Source: an uncultured Bacilli bacterium
GTDB lineage: Bacteria; Bacillota_I; Bacilli_A; RF39; UBA660
Reading direction: 5' to 3'
Assembly: GCA_944363865.1 (NCBI GenBank)
Contig: CALVVN010000044.1
Coordinates: 1 to 13,738 of the forward strand
DNA length: 13,738 nucleotides
The notes beneath the pieces are model-generated. The model was given only the letters and a program-made list of their open reading frames with translations. It was not told where the DNA came from and searched no databases. This document shows positions 13,202-13,738 of this stretch, in pieces. A program made the position numbers and the translations under genes. The stretch's first letter is position 1; the number at the start of each line of letters is the position of its first letter.

Positions 13202-13555
13202 ATGAGTAATATTAAAGTAGGAGATATTGTTAAAGGACAAATAACGGGTATAACCGTTTATGGGGTTTTTGTTAGTTTAATGGATGATTATACAGGAATG
13301 GTTCATATTTCTGAAGTTTCAAATAAATTTATTAAAGATTTAAACAGTAAATTTAAAATAGGTGACATTATAAATGTAAAAGTTATGGAAATAGATGAAG
13401 ATAAAAGTCAGGTAAAGTTATCAATTAAACAGATTGATTATAATGTTGAACCAACTTTGTCTAAAATTCCAGAAAATGGGCAAGGTTTTAAATTACTAGA
13501 AGAAAATCTTCCAATTTGGACTAAAGAAAAAATGGAAGAATTAGTTACAAAATAA
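13202..13555 (+). CDS. cvfD: S1 RNA-binding domain protein, CvfD/YugI (GSP13) family
   Basis: The 117-residue protein has one S1 domain at residues 1-75 (VGDIVKGQITGITVYGVFVS, GMVHISEVS, IGDIINVKVMEIDEDKSQVK, LSIKQ). A C-terminal extension ends in GFKLLEENLPIWTKEKMEEL, which resembles the conserved tail of the YugI/CvfD group. These proteins associate with ribosomes or mRNA and act after transcription in stress and virulence control. The gene stands alone between two tRNA units, with its own short-leader promoter and no clear terminator before the tRNA-Val promoter. Assignment to this subgroup is likely but rests on the tail pattern. Confidence 0.8.
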   Translation: MSNIKVGDIVKGQITGITVYGVFVSLMDDYTGMVHISEVSNKFIKDLNSKFKIGDIINVKVMEIDEDKSQVKLSIKQIDYNVEPTLSKIPENGQGFKLLEENLPIWTKEKMEELVTK

Positions 13556-13577
13556 TTATAAAAATCTTTAGTTTTGC

Positions 13578-13606
13578 TTGACATCAAAATATTTAAATGT
13601 TATATT
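13578..13606 (+). promoter_or_regulatory. strong promoter of the tRNA-Val unit
   Basis: A perfect TTGACA (13578-13583), 17 bases, TATATT (13601-13606), preceded by TG (13598-13599) as an extended -10. The start is expected about 14 bases before tRNA-Val. It is the most consensus-like promoter in the window, as expected for stable RNA. Confidence 0.9.
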
Positions 13607-13626
13607 TATAAACGTCAACAAGTAAT

Positions 13627-13703
13627 GGGCGATTAGCTCAGTTGGTTAGAGCATCTGCCTTACAAGCAGAGGGTCGGGAGTTCGAGTCTCTCATCGCCCA
13701 CCA
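13627..13703 (+). tRNA. tRNA-Val(UAC)
   Basis: A 77-base gene with encoded CCA: acceptor GGGCGAT/ATCGCCC, D arm with GCTC/GAGC, anticodon stem TCTGC/GCAGA around CTTACAA (anticodon TAC), and an intact T arm with TTCGAGT. Confidence 0.98.
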
Positions 13704-13709
13704 TTATTT

Positions 13710-13738
13710 GCCGAAATAGCTCAATTGGTAGAGCAACT
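13710..13738 (+). tRNA. 5' part of a tRNA, probably tRNA-Thr(UGU) (cut by window end)
   Basis: GCCGAAA acceptor strand, TAGCTCAATTGGTAGAGCA D arm and the first bases of the anticodon stem (ACT) are present. The anticodon is outside the window. The Thr call comes from the usual Val-Thr order in Bacillus tRNA clusters and the similar D arm and anticodon stem start of tRNA-Thr(UGU). Confidence 0.75.

Noticed and set aside
1..13738. Mycoplasma genetic code (TGA as Trp)
   Set aside because: Several genes end cleanly with TGA at the expected family length, including tex, and Trp uses TGG.
1..13738. CRISPR array, prophage, toxin-antitoxin module or riboswitch
   Set aside because: No regularly spaced repeats, phage genes or paired toxin genes were seen, and leaders before genes are too short for known riboswitches.

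Overview
The window comes from a chromosome of a very AT-rich, low-GC Gram-positive bacterium of the Bacilli/Erysipelotrichia/RF39-like type. Base composition, the cell-envelope genes, the Bacillus-type sporulation genes and the Bacillus-type tRNA sets all point this way. TGA is used as a stop codon (for example at the ends of tex and the first small membrane gene) and Trp is encoded by TGG, so the code is standard (11), not the Mycoplasma code. The species cannot be named from the sequence.

Layout. Positions 1-83 look like the right end of an IS3-family insertion sequence that continues to the left. uppP (undecaprenyl-diphosphatase) is on the minus strand and diverges from a plus-strand set: a two-helix membrane protein, a YjbA-like DUF3603 protein and a lipoprotein, closed by a strong terminator. 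Next come tex, a predicted 10TM metal/arsenic exporter with a Cys/His loop, a D,D-carboxypeptidase and rluB. rluB converges on a minus-strand ferredoxin gene, with a shared hairpin between them. A tail-anchored unknown protein, yunB, yutD, a three-gene unit (a DUF1292-like protein, a Pro/Gln/Val-rich coiled-coil protein and a small coiled-coil protein) and a YutH-like kinase-fold gene follow. A minus-strand ADP-ribosylglycohydrolase lies after that. The right end holds tRNA-Arg(ACG) and tRNA-Pro(UGG) on the minus strand, a cvfD-like S1 gene, tRNA-Val(UAC), and the first 29 bases of what is probably tRNA-Thr.

How the genes fit together. uppP and the carboxypeptidase serve peptidoglycan synthesis and remodelling. 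yunB, a yutH-like gene and yutD are neighbours in the B. subtilis yut/yun region, so their presence here looks like a compressed version of that locus and suggests a spore former, or a descendant of one. tex, rluB and cvfD serve transcription, ribosomes and translation. The tRNA sets correspond to the two ends of the Bacillus Val-Thr-Lys-Leu-Gly-Leu-Arg-Pro-Ala cluster, here placed divergently around cvfD.

The most unusual feature is not a gene. At least six genes share a compact start: a -10 box, 6-8 bases, a GTGAT- or GGTGG-type Shine-Dalgarno sequence, 4-6 bases, then the start codon. Transcripts should therefore begin at or inside the ribosome-binding site. I did not find a CRISPR array, phage, toxin-antitoxin pair or recognisable new defence system. 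The least understood genes are the tail-anchored protein at 7711-8592 and the three-gene unit at 9751-11030.
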